NCBI GenBank assembly: GCA_003255025.1
Contig: QANY01009128.1
Span: 806,547 to 870,546, forward strand
DNA: 64,000 nucleotides
Direction: 5' to 3'
Source of the DNA: Datisca glomerata
Lineage: Eukaryota; Streptophyta; Magnoliopsida; Cucurbitales; Datiscaceae
A model generated the notes under the pieces. The model had not been told where the DNA came from, did not search any database, and saw only the letters and a list, made by a program, of their open reading frames with translations. The translations under genes were made by a program, and so were the position numbers. Below are positions 12,504 through 25,410 of this stretch, piece after piece (position 1 is the stretch's first letter; each line of letters opens with the position of its first letter).

Positions 12504-12696
12504 AAAAAGTAAAAAGATAAAAAGTATATATATTTTAAATTTTCAACTCAGGTTTTATCTGTACCATTCAATTTTATCAGACGACGGCCCAGAGCTCATG
12601 AAAAAGTAAATAGATAAAAAGTATATATATTTTAAGTTTTCAACTCAGGTTTTATCTGTACCATTCAATTTTATCAGACGACGGCCCAGAGCTCAT
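12504..12696 (+). repeat. 97-bp tandem duplication, nearly identical copies
   Basis: Copy 1 is 12504-12600 and copy 2 is 12601-12696. I count about three differences (for example TAAAAAG against TAAATAG), so the duplication is recent compared with the decayed repeats around it. Confidence 0.9.
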
Positions 12697-12936
12697 TGAC
12701 TGGCTCGGTATTTGAATTTGAGCGTTGGATCTAGAAATGAGCAAATCTAATAGAATTGATAATATCTAAACATGTTTTTCATTTTAAATACAATTTTATC
12801 ACACATTTTGAAAAAATATCAAATATAACACTTTTAGAAAATATTTAATTAATCTAATAAATTGGTTTAAATTTAATAATATTTCTGTTTAATTAGTTAC
12901 TATATATTCTTTTAGACTTTCGTTCTCTATGCAGAG

Positions 12937-12937
<1 letters not shown>

Positions 12938-12986
<49 letters not shown>
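12938..12986. repeat. (TA)n microsatellite
   Basis: About 24 uninterrupted TA dinucleotides, followed by a GAGAGA-rich purine stretch. Confidence 0.95.
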
Positions 12987-12988
<2 letters not shown>

Positions 12989-12989
12989 T

Positions 12990-13985
12990 GAGACCAAGAG
13001 AGAAAGGAGGGATAGGGAGAGAGATAAAAAAATTAATGCTAGCAAGTCAACACAACCTTATTTTTTAATAGTGGACCTATAAACATTAATTATTTTTATG
13101 ATTATAAACTACTTATTTAGTTTTATATTAAGTTTCTAAAAACTTACTAGTCATGTATATAGCCCAAATCTAATATCTAAGGTCCACTTATCTTTTGATT
13201 AATTTAAATTTTGTTTTATGGTCTTCTTTTTTTAAAGGAGATATAACATGAACTTTGAACTCTTAATCTTATGGTTGAAAATCTAACATATAACTATTTG
13301 ACCTAAAAGACATGATTTGTTTTAGAGTCTATTAACTAAGTAAATTTGTGCTCTAATACTTCGAGTGGACCTAGTTATTTTGTCTCTGTCTATGGTGATC
13401 TTTTACAACGTTAATATAATAGTTTTTTTTAACTGTATCTTAAAGATTCACATTTATATGATTCTAGATTAGATCTGTACATTTAAAATAGCACGAGAGT
13501 TATAATTACCTTTAACAGTGTACTTTTTCAAATTTCAATAACAAAACTCTTCAAAGCGAATGATATGATTTTATTTGAAGCTAAAAACTTGGTAGTGTGA
13601 TTATACTTTAACTATTGAAACGTGATGATATCGTAGTAATAGTATCAGAGTAATGTTGGCATCTCTAAAAGACTCGATCGAATTTGATGTATGCAGTTTA
13701 AGTTGACAAATCCTCTCTAGGAACAAGAGTTACAATAGTTTTTATTATAGTGAGACATGATCCATCCGCTATGATAGAAAGATGTTATACCATTTGAGGC
13801 AAGTAAGCATAATTATAATTGAAAGGGTGTATTTGTTAGTCTTTATGACTAGAAGTGTTTTCAACTTTGAAATAATATTACTTTAGCTTATAATTATGTT
13901 ATAAGTGTTTTTTTAAGAAATATTTACATGCATATTTATGTGCATGTAAAAGTATTTTAATAAACATTGAACATGTAAAAATATT
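12990..13985. other. Intergenic, left flank of gypsy element A
   Basis: AT-rich sequence with no recognisable gene or repeat. It ends at the first base of the gypsy A 5' LTR. Confidence 0.4.
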
Positions 13986-14102
13986 TGTGGAGCCACCTAA
14001 GCGGGACGTGCGGGCTGCCACTGTGGTGAAGTGGGAAAAGCCAAACTAAACCGTCGAATTCACCATATTCCATCAGTCGGTTCAAGCTTGATCAATTGTT
14101 GA

Positions 14103-15344
14103 TAGAGGTGGCAACCTGGTCGGCTCAGGTGATTCACGGCCGGTCCCGGGCCTTTTCAGGCGGTTCACGGGCCGGTCCTAGGTCTTTTTAGGTGGTTCAT
14201 GGGCCGGACCGCTGGAATTTTAGGGAGGTCCAAAATGAACCGCTGAACCGGCCCATGTACTCACGGGTTGGGTGTGTGAGGGTCCGGGCTGAGCCGGTTC
14301 ACGGGCCGGGTTTGTGACGGTCCAAGCCGGGCTGGTTCACGGGCCGATCGTGATTAAATAATCGGACTGGCCCATTTTTCCCTCCCTTTAATGTAATGTA
14401 ATTCTAGAAAATGTAGATAGAGAGAGAGTTGAAACTTGATGGGGAATAGATAAAGTGTAGAGATTATCACTAAACTATATGGAAATCATCTCACTTTTCT
14501 TTTATTATTTTCATTTCTTATTTAGAATCCCAATAGAAAAACTTGCATACTAAGTAAAATAATTATTTTTTTCATAGAATTAAAAAGTTATATCACTATA
14601 AATTAAGTACATTTCAATAAAGTAAAAAAAATTAAATAAAAAGTTATAATAATTATGGAAACTCTAAGTATCATAAATTTATTATTTATTGTTTATTGAA
14701 TTTGAGAGTTGTATTACTATAACTTAGGCTCATCCCAAAACTAGGTTGTCACCTACCTATTTATCAATCACTTGCAACAATCTCAAAAATTAACCCCCCC
14801 TCCCCGAGCTAGCCTCGTTAAAACCTTTACTGGAAAAACCTCATTGGGAAAAACCTAGAAAAGGAAATAATTCAATATCTAACTCATCATTTTCTTTAAT
14901 TCCATATTTTGTTTCAAAAAAATTATAAAGTTTTGATCTGTGAGGAGTAGAAATAATGTTCTTCATTTTAAATTTCATTCTTTGTTGAGAAATAATGTTT
15001 TTCTAATTTACATTTAATTAAATACATATATCTCAAAAATATATTATTTAAGATACACAATATTTCAGCAAGAGTTATCTTAGTCTATTGGTAAAGAGTG
15101 TGGTTTCTAAGGAAGAGGTCAAGGGTTCAAAGTCCAATATATACACAATTTTAAAAAAATTTAGAAAAGGGAGAATGCAACGGGCAGGGATCTAGGCCTG
15201 AAATGTGAGGCCCGTGGGGGCCTGGGCTTGGCCCGCGGGCCTGAACCAGTCTGGTGCTGTTCATACATGGGTCGGGCCGGTCCATGCTTTAACCGGTTGG
15301 TTCAGCCAGTTTCACTTTCCGAGCCGACCAACTTGCCACCTCTA
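14103..15344. mobile_element. hAT-type non-autonomous element H1
   Basis: Terminal inverted repeats of about 22 bp: the left end TAGAGGTGGCAACCTGGTCG mirrors the right end, which reads GCCGACCAACTTGCCACCTCTA apart from two mismatches. Flanks ATTGTTGA (14095-14102) and GTCATTGA (15345-15352) resemble an 8-bp target duplication, and removing the element restores an LTR that aligns with the intact copy at 26041. Both ends are GC-rich, with repeated GGTTCACGGGCCGG phrases on an AT-rich core. There is no transposase ORF. Confidence 0.85.
15070..15136 (+). repeat. tRNA-like segment with A-box and B-box motifs inside H1
   Basis: TTAGTCTATTGGTAAAGAG resembles a tRNA D-arm and RNA polymerase III A box, and GGGTTCAAAGTCC about 30 bp on resembles a B box. 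The spacing is tRNA-like, but stems do not pair well enough to call a tRNA gene. A related segment sits at the same place in H5. Confidence 0.45.
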
Positions 15345-15683
15345 GTCATTGATATAGATAAGCTAAACTCGATTAGTTGTTAGTGTAGATTAATTAGATC
15401 TGATATGATAAGTTCTATCTTGGAAGAATATTCCTCTTATCCTCTATATTTTAAAAGATATCGCAAAACTTTGTAACCGATGGATAGCTTATAAATAGAG
15501 GTCAATTGTAAATTCAAGCAATCAATACGAATCAAGCAATTACTCAAATATTCTCGAGAATTCTCTCTCTCTCTCTCTCTCACTTTTATTGTTCATTTTA
15601 TTTTTCGAGTGTGAGGAATATTTCCCTTACATTTTGGTACTATCATTGAGAGCTGAGAGTTCCACTCGAGGTTATAATCAAAG

Positions 15684-17310
15684 ATGTCTACACTTGCTCG
15701 TATGTTGTACGGGAAATGGGAAACGACGCTAACGCAACAGTCAACCCCCTAGATCAGCCTGTACAACTGATGGGAGTGCACGATATGATCCAGACCATTT
15801 TGACTGGGATGCAAGGTATGGAGAGTCGTAATAGTAAAGCGTTGTAGAATGCATGGTAAACGGTGCAAGAACAGATCACTACATTGCAATGGGAGATAGC
15901 AGAGACAAGAGTAGAAGTGAGCCAAAAGACCATGGTGCGGGAACGGGAAGTAAAAAACCAGAATGAGGAAGATAAAGAACGGGCACACCGATAACCAAAG
16001 CTGGTAGCTAGCCACAACTTTCGTCATTAAAGAATGGAAGTCACTTCACATGACAAAGGAAAATGAGCCAGAGACGGGAACGGCTCAGCAGAGCCAAGAA
16101 CGGAACGTGCAGTAGAAAAGATACTAAAATGAAAAATGCTTGAGATGAGAAAGTTGGGAGCGAACGAAGTTACCAACCTTGAGACTTTAACCCGCTCCCC
16201 CTTATGTCCGGAAATTTTGGCCGCTCCTATGCCAAAAAAATCCATGGCCCCTAAGTTTAAGTGTTATGAAGGGAAGTCAGATCCTGTAGACCATCTCTGT
16301 CGTTTCAAGCAAGTAGTGGCGCTTCATCAACATGAGGATGAACTAATGTGCCATATGTTCCTGACTAGTCTAGACGGGAACACAGTAAAGTATTATCATT
16401 CTCTACCCCCTTGCTCAATTGATAATTTGGCCAGAATGTCTTCTGTTTTCCTGGAGTAGTATTCCACCTATCGGATAATGATGGAAGATTCGAAAAACCT
16501 TTTGATGATTGTATATAAAAAGGAGAATCGTTACGAGAATACATTCATCTTTTTAAGGATGAAATGGTGAAAGTGGAAAATTGGGAATGATCGTGTGACC
16601 AGACTGGCATTTAGACGCGGTTTAGAACCCAACTCCTAATTTTCCGAGGATCTATCCAATAATAAACCCCCCATGATGGCATAAACTTTCCTTAAGGCAC
16701 AAACATACATAGCCCTGAAGGAAGAGAGAAAAAGTGTTCAGAAACTGATTGAGCAGCGGAACTCAGTGCAACGTAAGGATGATGACAACACGAGAATGGG
16801 AAAGTGAGGAGCCGAACGTTCAAAAAAGAAAATAGAAGAGGAGTGGGGTGACTTCGAAAAAAGGCCAAGACTAGCTGGAGGAGTCCTCTCCAGGGACAAG
16901 GTCTACACCCTACTGACCATCCTAGTAAATTAGATTTTTGAGGTTATCAAGGATAAACCATGGCTAAGACAGCCACATCCGATTATGAAGGAGCCAAGTC
17001 AGAGAAATAAGGAAATGTATTACTATTATCATCATAGTGCAGGCCATGAAACCAGGGATTACTACCAACTGAAGGACTACATTGAGAAGCTTGTTCAGGA
17101 AGGACATTTGAAGGAGTTTGTCCTGAGACGAGACCAACCGAGGAGGGACAAAAATTAGGAGCGCCCCAGGGAAAAGGAACCACTTAGGATAATAGGTACA
17201 ATTATTGCCTTGACAGAGTCTGAGGGTACAACGAGGAAAGAATGGAAGATCCGTTTCAAAAAGCTGGCTGTCAAAGTAAATGATGACCCATGGGATACAT
17301 TTGTGTAGCA
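15684..17310 (+). pseudogene. Gypsy gag relic of element A
   Basis: An ATG at 15684 begins a broken gag. After a helical, charged N-terminal part, 16136-16459 encodes a retrotransposon gag domain recognisable from FKCYEGKSDPVDHLCRFKQV and a following run that ends in SSVFLE. Further fragments run to about 17310, including a lysine- and arginine-rich part, but stops and frameshifts are frequent. Protease and everything after it are absent; antisense-gene sequence starts about 40 bp later. That places a large deletion near 17310-17350. Confidence 0.8.
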
Positions 17311-17467
17311 ACAAAAATCAGAGCAGGAAGAGGAACGGGAGCATGATTGGCTTCTCTCGTGAATCAATAAGCACTTTCCAATCCCGATCTTGAGCTCCAA
17401 GATGGAAAGCAGCGATGATCTTTTTCCGCAAACTCTCTGGAAAGGTAAAGCTTTTGATTTTTCTTAG

Positions 17468-17583
17468 CTGCAAAAGAAAAGGAACACAAGTCCATTAGTT
17501 AAACAAAAGAATAATTAAAAAAAGTGTGAAAAAGAATGTAAAAGATAAAAATGTTGGCGAGATCCGGAGCTCCGGCAATTTAC
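17468..17583 (-). other. Intron of the antisense gene in element A
   Basis: On the minus strand it starts GTAAATTGCCGGAGC and ends CTTTTCTTTTGCAG. The donor context aligns with that of the element B intron (GTAAGTAGTCGGAACTC) at the same point in the protein. Confidence 0.65.
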
Positions 17584-18040
17584 TAAAAATTGTCCATTTC
17601 TTGAGAATTGTCCAGCGGCCATCTTCTCCCTTATCTCCTTTTGGGATAATAAAGATAGTATCATGTTTCCAGCCCTTATCTCCTTTTGGGATCTTGGTGA
17701 TCAGATTTCCTCTTTTCCTAGACGGTCAGGTGCAATGTCATAGCTCTCATCTTGTTATTTGACTATGTAGCAGTAAAGGAGCATATATCCCTAAACCAAA
17801 ATTATATCTTCTATTTAAGGCCTCAAAACCAAGAAGAATCATATAGGAGCTTGGGGTAAACTGTGAAGGGGCAAGACCTACTCTATGGAAAAATTCTGAA
17901 AGAAAAGGAGAAAATGGAAGCCTATATACATGTGACTAAGGGTTATTTGGTATGGTGGTCAACAAGGAACCCCTACGGACTCACTCTCTCCCAACGCACA
18001 AATAACAACTAGGAGAAAAGCCTTTTGGTAACGGGTCATG

Positions 18041-19462
18041 TGTTGGGCATAGTGCTCTCAAAGGATGTGTTTAGATAACTTTATTATGAACTTAATGAAA
18101 TTACATTTTTCTTATAATTGTTTTTTAAAATTATTGTTAAATAATTTATACATATAAATATTTGAATTTCTATATTCATTAATGAGACTATGAGCTTGTA
18201 TAAGTACGCGATGATTAAGATCATAGATAATGAATAAAATAGTCTGCATCATATTAAAGTATGAAATCTTTAATGATTGATTGCTACTACGGTTCACTAA
18301 GAATTATTAATGCATGTGATCTAGATCCGGATTACTAATGTGGATTGATATCTTAGTGAATGTACTTTATATAATTAGATTGTATAGGAGATGACCAATA
18401 TGGATTAATATATTTACTAACTTACCGTTTATCATAAAGATTTAATACACATCAAAATTGATGATCATATGTAGATCAGTCTAAATTCAGAGTAGTCATG
18501 AACTCCTATATATGTCTACTGCATCTTTTGATTCACTCGTTAATATTTGTTTATAAAACCAACTAGTGACTTTTATTTTGGAGATTCAGTGATATGGATG
18601 GCTGGGAAAATAATCTTACAAGATTTCAAATTCAAGCTTTCTTAATGAATTGTATATTGGTTCCCTTAAGTGTTAATTCTAGAATTGAATGGTTATTAAG
18701 CTCAAATTTATAATACGATTATAAATTGGCCGTTCACTAGTGAATTAACGGTAATTTTGAACAGCTTTAATTTACGAACCAATAATTGGAGGATAGAATT
18801 ACATGAAATGATTATATCAATGGACTACACGAGAATACTCTGTAAATATATTATGTAATTAATAAGAGTGTAATTCCATATTTATAGTGGAGTAATAATG
18901 AAATTAATAAATAATATTATTTAATTGAAAATTTGAATTAATAATCTGGTTTATTAAAGTTTAGAATTGTGAGTCCATGGTCCCTGAGTTACCTCGTTAC
19001 TACATAGTCTAGAGTGTGAATATTTCAGGACATGAGAAAATGACTAGCTTGCATAAAGAATTAAATTTCTCGGGCAAGTATATAATTTCATTCACTTTTA
19101 TCTTTATTATTATTTATTGTAATTTTCAGAAATTACAAATAAATAATAATATCGATTAAATTAATGTTGATCGATTGGTGAGACAGAATATTTAATTTAC
19201 AAAATTAAATAATATTAATTCATTATGAGATAATAATTTGATTTAGTTTATCTAATCTGTTAATTAACAGATAAGATAATTGATTGAGAGATCAGATAAG
19301 TTAACTTTTGAAATAATTGATATCTAGATATTTATCTAATTAATAAAAATAATAAATTATAGCATAATTGCCACATGGTATATTAGACTGCCACATGTCA
19401 GTCTCTGATTTTTGAATTAGAGATTAACAGGAGTTACTATAGTGCCACGTGTGGTATTTCTA
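18041..19462 (+). repeat. 5' LTR of copia element 2, truncated
   Basis: It aligns with 22205 to about 23500. Like the 5' LTR of copia element 1 it stops in the CACGTG palindromic cluster, and gag-like sequence follows. Confidence 0.85.
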
Positions 19463-19489
19463 TGCGTGAACATGTTTTAAACATGATCA

Positions 19490-22195
19490 ACATAATGCAT
19501 GAGGCAGAAATACATGGGGGTATCATTGATGAGCAAACTTAAGTCAGCATTATACTTGAATCGCTCATACTTACTTTTTCTACGTTCACCACCAACTATG
19601 TTATGAATAAGTTAAAATTCAACATGACCCAATTATTGAATGAACTATAGACTTTTGTTTCACTTAATAATAATATGATCAAAGAGGGTGAGACAAATGT
19701 TGCTGAGCAAAAGCCTTCTTCCAATGTTGTTAAGAACAATAAAAAAAAGAAAAACAATAGTAAGGACCAGAGTAAGAATAAAATAGAAAAAGTTGGGACT
19801 TTTACAGTTTGAAAATCTTGTCTAGAGGTTAAACTGATCAAGATAATTTCTTCTAGAAAAGGCCAAAGAGCCAAAGAACCACTTGCGGTTTTACATAGTG
19901 GTGTTGTGGACCGATCAATGTACAAACTAGGGGTGGTATGAGCATTTCATCACATTCATTGATGCTTACTTTAGATATTGTTATACTTACCTAATGTATA
20001 GAAAGTCTGAAACTTTTGGAAAGTTTAAAGATTTCAAAGTTGAAGCTGAAAAAAAATTAGGTAAATCTTTAAAAACACTTCAAACACATCGAAGTGGTAA
20101 ATACTTCCTTTAGAATTCAAGGATTACCTGCTAGAGCATAGTATTCTATCCCTACTCACAGCATCGGGAACACCACAATGAAATGTTGTTTCGGAAAGGA
20201 GAAATCGAACCCTAATGGATATGATTAGGTTAATGTTAAGCTACTCATCACTACCACTCACATTCTGGGGATATGCACTTCAAACGCAACCTATATTTTG
20301 AATGTAGTGCCTTTTAAGTTGTAACCAAGACACATTTAGAGTTATGAAATGGCTCCAAACCTAGTTTGTTGGCTATGCTCCATAAATAAGAGGTGAATAC
20401 TTTTATAGTCACAAGGATCAAAATGTGTTTGTATCGACAAATGTCACTTTCCTTGAACACGACTATATGAAAAACTACAAACCTCGAAATAAAATAGTTC
20501 TAAAAAGATTAGCATCTGATGAGATCAGACCACCTTAATCATTCACTGATAAACAATAAATCATAGAAACCACTGTTCATGTTCAGGAAACCACGGTGCA
20601 ACGTCGTAATGGGATGGTTGTAAGACAACTTATTCACTATGAATTAGAGGCACATGTCCTAGTTTTTGACATCGATAACGATGATCCATTAGCCTTTAAA
20701 GAGGCGATGGAATATCTTGAAAAGTAGATATGGCAAGACGCCATGAACCAAGAAATGAAATTGATGTATTCCAGTTCTGTCTGGGAACTTGTAGATCTAC
20801 CTAAAGATATTAGACCCATCGGATGTAATAAAACTTCAAGAAGAAAAAAGGTGCAGATGAGAAAGTAAAAATTTTAAAAGCACGTCTGGTAGCCAAAGGC
20901 TATACACAAAGAAAAGGAGATCGATTATGAAGAGACATTCTATCTCGTTGCCATGCTAAAATCCATTCGCATCCTTCTATTCATAGCCTCTAGTTTAGAC
21001 TATGAAATATGACAAATGGATGTTAATACAACTTTTATGAATGGCTCTCTTTAAAAAATCATCCATATGATGCAACCAGAAGGATTCGTGAAAAGGGGGA
21101 AAGATCAGAAAGTGTGCAAGTTGCTCAAATCCAATTATGGATAAAAGCAAGCATCAAGATCTTAAAATCTTACCTTTGATGAAATTATTAAATCGTATGA
21201 CTTCAAGCAAAGTGTTAAGGAAGCTTGTGTTTATAAATACATTAAAGATAAGATAGTGATTTTCTTAGTAGATATTCTACTAATTGGAAAAGATGTGGAA
21301 ACTTTATCGAAAGTAAAGAAGTGGTTAGCTGAAAAATTTTAAATGAAAGATTTAGGAGAGGCAAGCTATGTTCTAGGCATCCAAATCCTAAGGGATAGAA
21401 AGAACAAGCTCTTGGCACTTTCTCAGACATCTTATATTGATAAGGTGATGGAGAGATTCTCTATGGAAAATTTCAAGAAAGGCAAACTATCGATCAGAGA
21501 TGGAATTGTCTTTGTCAATGAAGTGTCCCTAGGACACCTCAGGAGGAAGATGATATGAGAAAGTTTCTTATGGTTCAGTTGTTGGTAGTCTTGTGTGTAC
21601 AATCAAATCCTGGTTTAAAACAATGGATTGCAATAAATCACATTCTCTAATATTTTCAGAGAACGAGAAATTATATGCTTGTTTATTCAGGTGGAGACAT
21701 GAATCCCACTGGATATACTGATTCTGATTTTCAAATAGATAGGGACAGTCTAAAGTTGATGTTTAGATCAGTATTCACCCTAGGTGGAGGAGATGTAGTT
21801 TGGAGAAGTATTAAACAATCCACAATTGCAGATTCGAACTATGGAAGTAAGATATATAGTGGCTTGTGAATCTGCGAAATAAGCGGTATGGCTCATAAAG
21901 TTCTATACTGAGTTGGAAGTAGTTCCAGATATGGATAAGCCACTGATCATTTACTGTGGCAACAGTGGGGAGGTAACTAATTCCGAAGAACCAAGGAATC
22001 ACAAGAGGGGCAAGCACATTGAGGGAAAATATTATCTTATAAGAGAGATCGTGCATCGAGGGGATGTGACTGTTATGAAGATAGCGTCATATCAGAATCT
22101 GACTGATCTTTTTACCAAGAGATTTCTGTGAAGTCATTTGATGGTCATGTGTGAAATATGAGGTTGAGAGAGATGCCACATTTGCTTTAGGACAA
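19490..22195 (+). pseudogene. Copia gag-pol relic of element 2
   Basis: A gag remnant lies near 19490-19800 (lysine-rich tail). It is followed by integrase pieces (about 19860-20500), reverse transcriptase (20640-20830, SVWELVDLPKDIRPIGC), its later part (about 21255-21560, KDLGEASYVLGIQILRDRKN) and RNase H (21675-22130, YTDSDFQ and YCGNSGEVTNSEEP). Many stops and frameshifts interrupt it, and the usual YVDD reverse transcriptase motif is lost. Its content closely matches copia element 1, including the same 'FLEHDYM-NYKPRNKIVLK' spacer between integrase and reverse transcriptase. Confidence 0.88.
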
Positions 22196-22204
22196 GTGTG
22201 AGAT

Positions 22205-24095
22205 TGTTGGGTATAGTGCCCCCAAATCACGTGTTTAGACAACTTTAATATAAAATTAATGAAATTATATTTTTCTTAAAAAAAATTTAAAATTTTTGCT
22301 GGATAATTTATATATATATATATCTAAAATATGAGTATAAGAGGATCAGGATCATAGATAATGAATAAAATAACCCACAACATATTAAAGTATAGAATCT
22401 TTAATGAATGTTTGCTACGGTTCACTAAGTATTATAAATGCATATGAACTAGATCTAGATCACTAATGTGGATAGAAATATTAATGAATGTACTTTATAT
22501 AATTAGATTATATAGGATATGACAGATGTGGAGTAATATCTTTATTAAATTACCGTTTATCATAAATATTTCATACACATTAAAACTGATGATCTTAGGT
22601 AAATCAGCCTGAGTCCTGAGTAGCCATGAACTGCTCTCTACTGGATCTTTTGATTCACTCGTTAAGGCTTATTTATAAAACAGACTAGTAACTTTTGTTT
22701 TGGAGATTCAGTGATATGGATGACTAGGAACATGATCTTATAAGATTTGAAATCCAAGTTTTCCTAATGGATCGTATATTGGTTCTGGAACTGAATGTTT
22801 ATTGAGCTAAAATTTATAATACGATTATAAATTGACCGTTCACTAGTGAACTAATGGTACTAATGATCAAGAGGTAATTAAAAGGGAAAAACGGTCAGAT
22901 TGCTAATTTAGAACCAATAATTGAAGGATAGAACTACATGAAATGATTATATCAATAGACTACACGACAATACTCTGTAAATATATTATGTAATTACTAA
23001 GAGTGTAATTCCATATTTATACAAGAATAATAATGGAATTGATAAATTAGATTATTTAATTAATTATCTGATTTATTAGAGCTTGGAATTATGAGTCCAT
23101 GATCCCTGAGTCACCTTTATACTACACAATTTAGGGTGTGAATATTTCAAGATATGGGAAAAAGGACTAACTTGCATAAAGAATTAAATTTCTAGAGTAA
23201 GTATATAATTATGAGATAATTATGTGATATTAATTAATTAATAATATTATTTATTATAATTTTTAGAAATTACAAATAAATAATAATAACGATTAATTTA
23301 ATGTTGATCGATTAGTGAGAAAAAATATTTGATTTCTGAAATTAAATAATTATGTGGTAATGATTTGATTTAGTTTATCTAATCTATTAATTAATAGATC
23401 GGATAATTGATTGAGAGATCAGATAAGTTAATTTTAAATTAACTCATTTCTACATATTATCACGTGACATATTAGACTGCCACTATAATGTCATGATGGA
23501 CTGTTGATCCACACGACACACTGCGGTGCCATGTGGCATTGTAGTGTTTGCTAAATTGATGAGTCTTGAATTAGAAGATATATATAGATATTATTATATT
23601 GGCCTCAGGTGGTGCAATTGGGTGATTAAAGGTTAAAAAAAACTCTGTGAGTTTTCCTACTTTTCTCTCACATTTTTCTCTCACAATAGTCCTCCAAAAT
23701 CTTTAGATCTCATGTGTTGAGTACATCTAGAGACAGAAAAGTGTCTTTGATTTATTCTACGTGCTCACACACGTCCTAGTGTATTTGAGGATTGGTTTGA
23801 AAGATCTTGGTCTGGATCTCACACTCTATTATTCATGGGAATATAAGTTCATTGTTTACAAGGACACTTGATAAGACTACAAAAGGTATAACTCTTATCT
23901 TTATATGTTTTTTATTTTATGTATAGATATATAATGAATCCGATGAGAAAAAGTATTTTTCATTAAATGGTTTACAAGTTTTTTTGGAAACAGTGATGTT
24001 GCAATTTTTTTGTTTTCAATCGATAAAGTTTTAAGAGATGTTTTTTTAAAAAAAAACTACCACGCCTCCGCCGCGTGGCAATGCTGATTCCAATA
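22205..24095 (+). repeat. 3' LTR of copia element 2 (about 1.89 kb)
   Basis: It starts TGTTGGGTATAGTGCC directly after AAGTGTGAGAT and ends at the TCATG duplication. It keeps the 3' part that the 5' LTR has lost. Confidence 0.9.
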
Positions 24096-24112
24096 TCATG
24101 AATTGCCCAAAT

Positions 24113-25262
24113 TAGGGGTGAACAAAAAAGTACCGCACCGACCGAATTGAATCAAACCGAGCCAAAAATAGTCGGTTCGGTCGGTTACTTAAGTTCATTA
24201 GGTTCAGTTTGACATTTCCCTCAAACCGAAGTTTCGGTTCGGTTTCAAAATTTTTAGTTTTCAAACCGAACCGAACCGAAACATGCATATTAAAATGATG
24301 TAGTTTTAGGCCCCTTTGCAATTTTTTATCTAACATACATAATACACTGTCGTTTTGCATCTACCTTTACTATATAAGCTGAAAAGAGATTAGGGTTCTC
24401 TATCCTTCTTCGTCAACCCAAGCTTCTCCCCCTTTCTCCTTCAATCGAACCCTACTTCTCCTCCTTTCTCCTTCAATCGAACCCTACTTCTCCTCATTTA
24501 TCCTTCAATCAAACTTTGCTTCTCCTTCTTCCTTCGATTCCGCTTCTCTTGTCTTTTACATCTCATCGATTCCGCTTCTCCTCTCTCCTTCTTCCCTTCC
24601 CTTCATCACCACGTCTCTTGATTTTGGGTGGTCTGAAAAGTGAGAAAGCTTCATCATCGCGTATGTTCCCCTCTACGTTCCTTCTCATTAAGCCAATCTC
24701 GTCTGTGATAGTCATAAAAGTAATCGATGTTTCTTTAGTTAATTTATGTTTCTTGGTGATTTTCTATTTCGATTAGGATTTTCTGAGAGGTTGTCTTGGT
24801 GATTTTCGGAATCTGAGATAGTCTCGAAGGGTTTTCTGAGATGTTATCTCTATTTAGGTTTTCTTTCGGAGATTCAGTTCATTTTGGATTATGATATGAA
24901 GTTGTAATTCGTTTAAGATTTGGTGATTTTGAGCTGTAATTCATTTAAGATTTGTTGATTTTGTAAGCTGTAATTCGTTTAGTCTTTTCTGAGATATTTG
25001 TTTAAGATCTGGTTATTTAAGCTGTAAGTCAGAGAATCATTTAGTATTTTCTAGAGAAAGCTTTGATTCCCTTCTATCGTTTAGTAGCTTCAAATTATGA
25101 AAGAGGTGCTGCAGAACCGTAGAACCGAACCGAACCGAAATTCATCATTCGGTTCGACTCGGTTCTTATGAGCTTCACAGTTCAGTTCGAAATACTTGAA
25201 CCGTAAGTTTCAGTTCAGTTTTAGGCCAAAAGCCTGATCGAACCAAACCGTGGACACCCCTA
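24113..25262. mobile_element. hAT-type non-autonomous element H2
   Basis: Ends TAGGGGTG and CACCCCTA form the terminal inverted repeat, and flanks GCCCAAAT (24105-24112) and ACCTAAAT (25263-25270) agree at 6 of 8 bases. Both ends are full of the phrase ACCGAACCGAA or its complement. A 32-bp unit (CTTCTCCTCCTTTCTCC, then TTCAATCGAACCC) occurs three times at about 24423-24520. An ORF at 24516-24776 is low-complexity and not called. The element splits the antisense gene of gypsy A after its first 18 codons. Confidence 0.8.
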
Positions 25263-25410
25263 ACCTAAATTCATCAGAGATTCTGAGTAGTGGGACTAGA
25301 ACTTTAAACTCAGCCATAATCCCACGAACAGGAAAGAAGAAAGAAGAAGATGAAAAAGGAACTTACAGGTTCAAACACGAGAAAGTGAAGAAAGAGACTG
25401 AAGGATAAGG

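Larger units (their letters stand above)
13986..15631 (+). repeat. 5' LTR of gypsy element A, split by H1
   Basis: It starts TGTGGAGCC and ends CCCTTACA, matching TGTGGGGCC and CCCTTACA of the 3' LTR. Segments 13986-14102 and 15353-15631 together align with 26041-26446, including the promoter phrase TATAAATAGAGGTCAATT and a CT microsatellite. The sequence after it, TTTTGGTACTATCATTGAGAG, sits where a primer-binding site would be. Confidence 0.88.
18041..24095 (+). mobile_element. Copia element 2, inserted in gypsy element A
   Basis: A perfect 5-bp target duplication, TCATG, lies at 18036-18040 and 24096-24100. The element starts TGTTGG at 18041 and ends CCAATA at 24095 (family end CCAACA). 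It is from the same family as copia element 1. Its 5' LTR is truncated and its interior is degraded. Confidence 0.92.
17350..25317 (-). pseudogene. Antisense gene of gypsy element A, split by H2 and copia 2
   Basis: On the minus strand an ATG at 25317 opens a frame that runs to H2 at 25263. It continues in 24112-24096, then beyond copia 2 from 18040 downwards. Removing the two insertions with their target duplications keeps the first junctions in frame. A segment near 17720-17590 carries GDKGW, the hallmark of the plant gypsy-type 'putative transposase' family, and matches element B. A 116-bp intron (17583-17468) has GT and a TTTTCTTTTGCAG acceptor. The second exon (17467 to about 17350) reads SFTFPESLRKKIIAAFHLGA and on. 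A stop about 47 codons in, and others, make it non-functional. Its role is unknown; by position it is an extra ORF opposite to gag-pol, as seen in Tat-lineage elements. Confidence 0.72.

Noticed and set aside
15070..15136. A tRNA gene
   Set aside because: A- and B-box-like motifs are present, but acceptor and anticodon stems do not pair and the segment lies within a transposon family.
24516..24776. 86-codon ORF inside hAT element H2
   Set aside because: Low-complexity Ser/Leu/Pro sequence produced by a CTTCTC-type repeat; no transposase motif.
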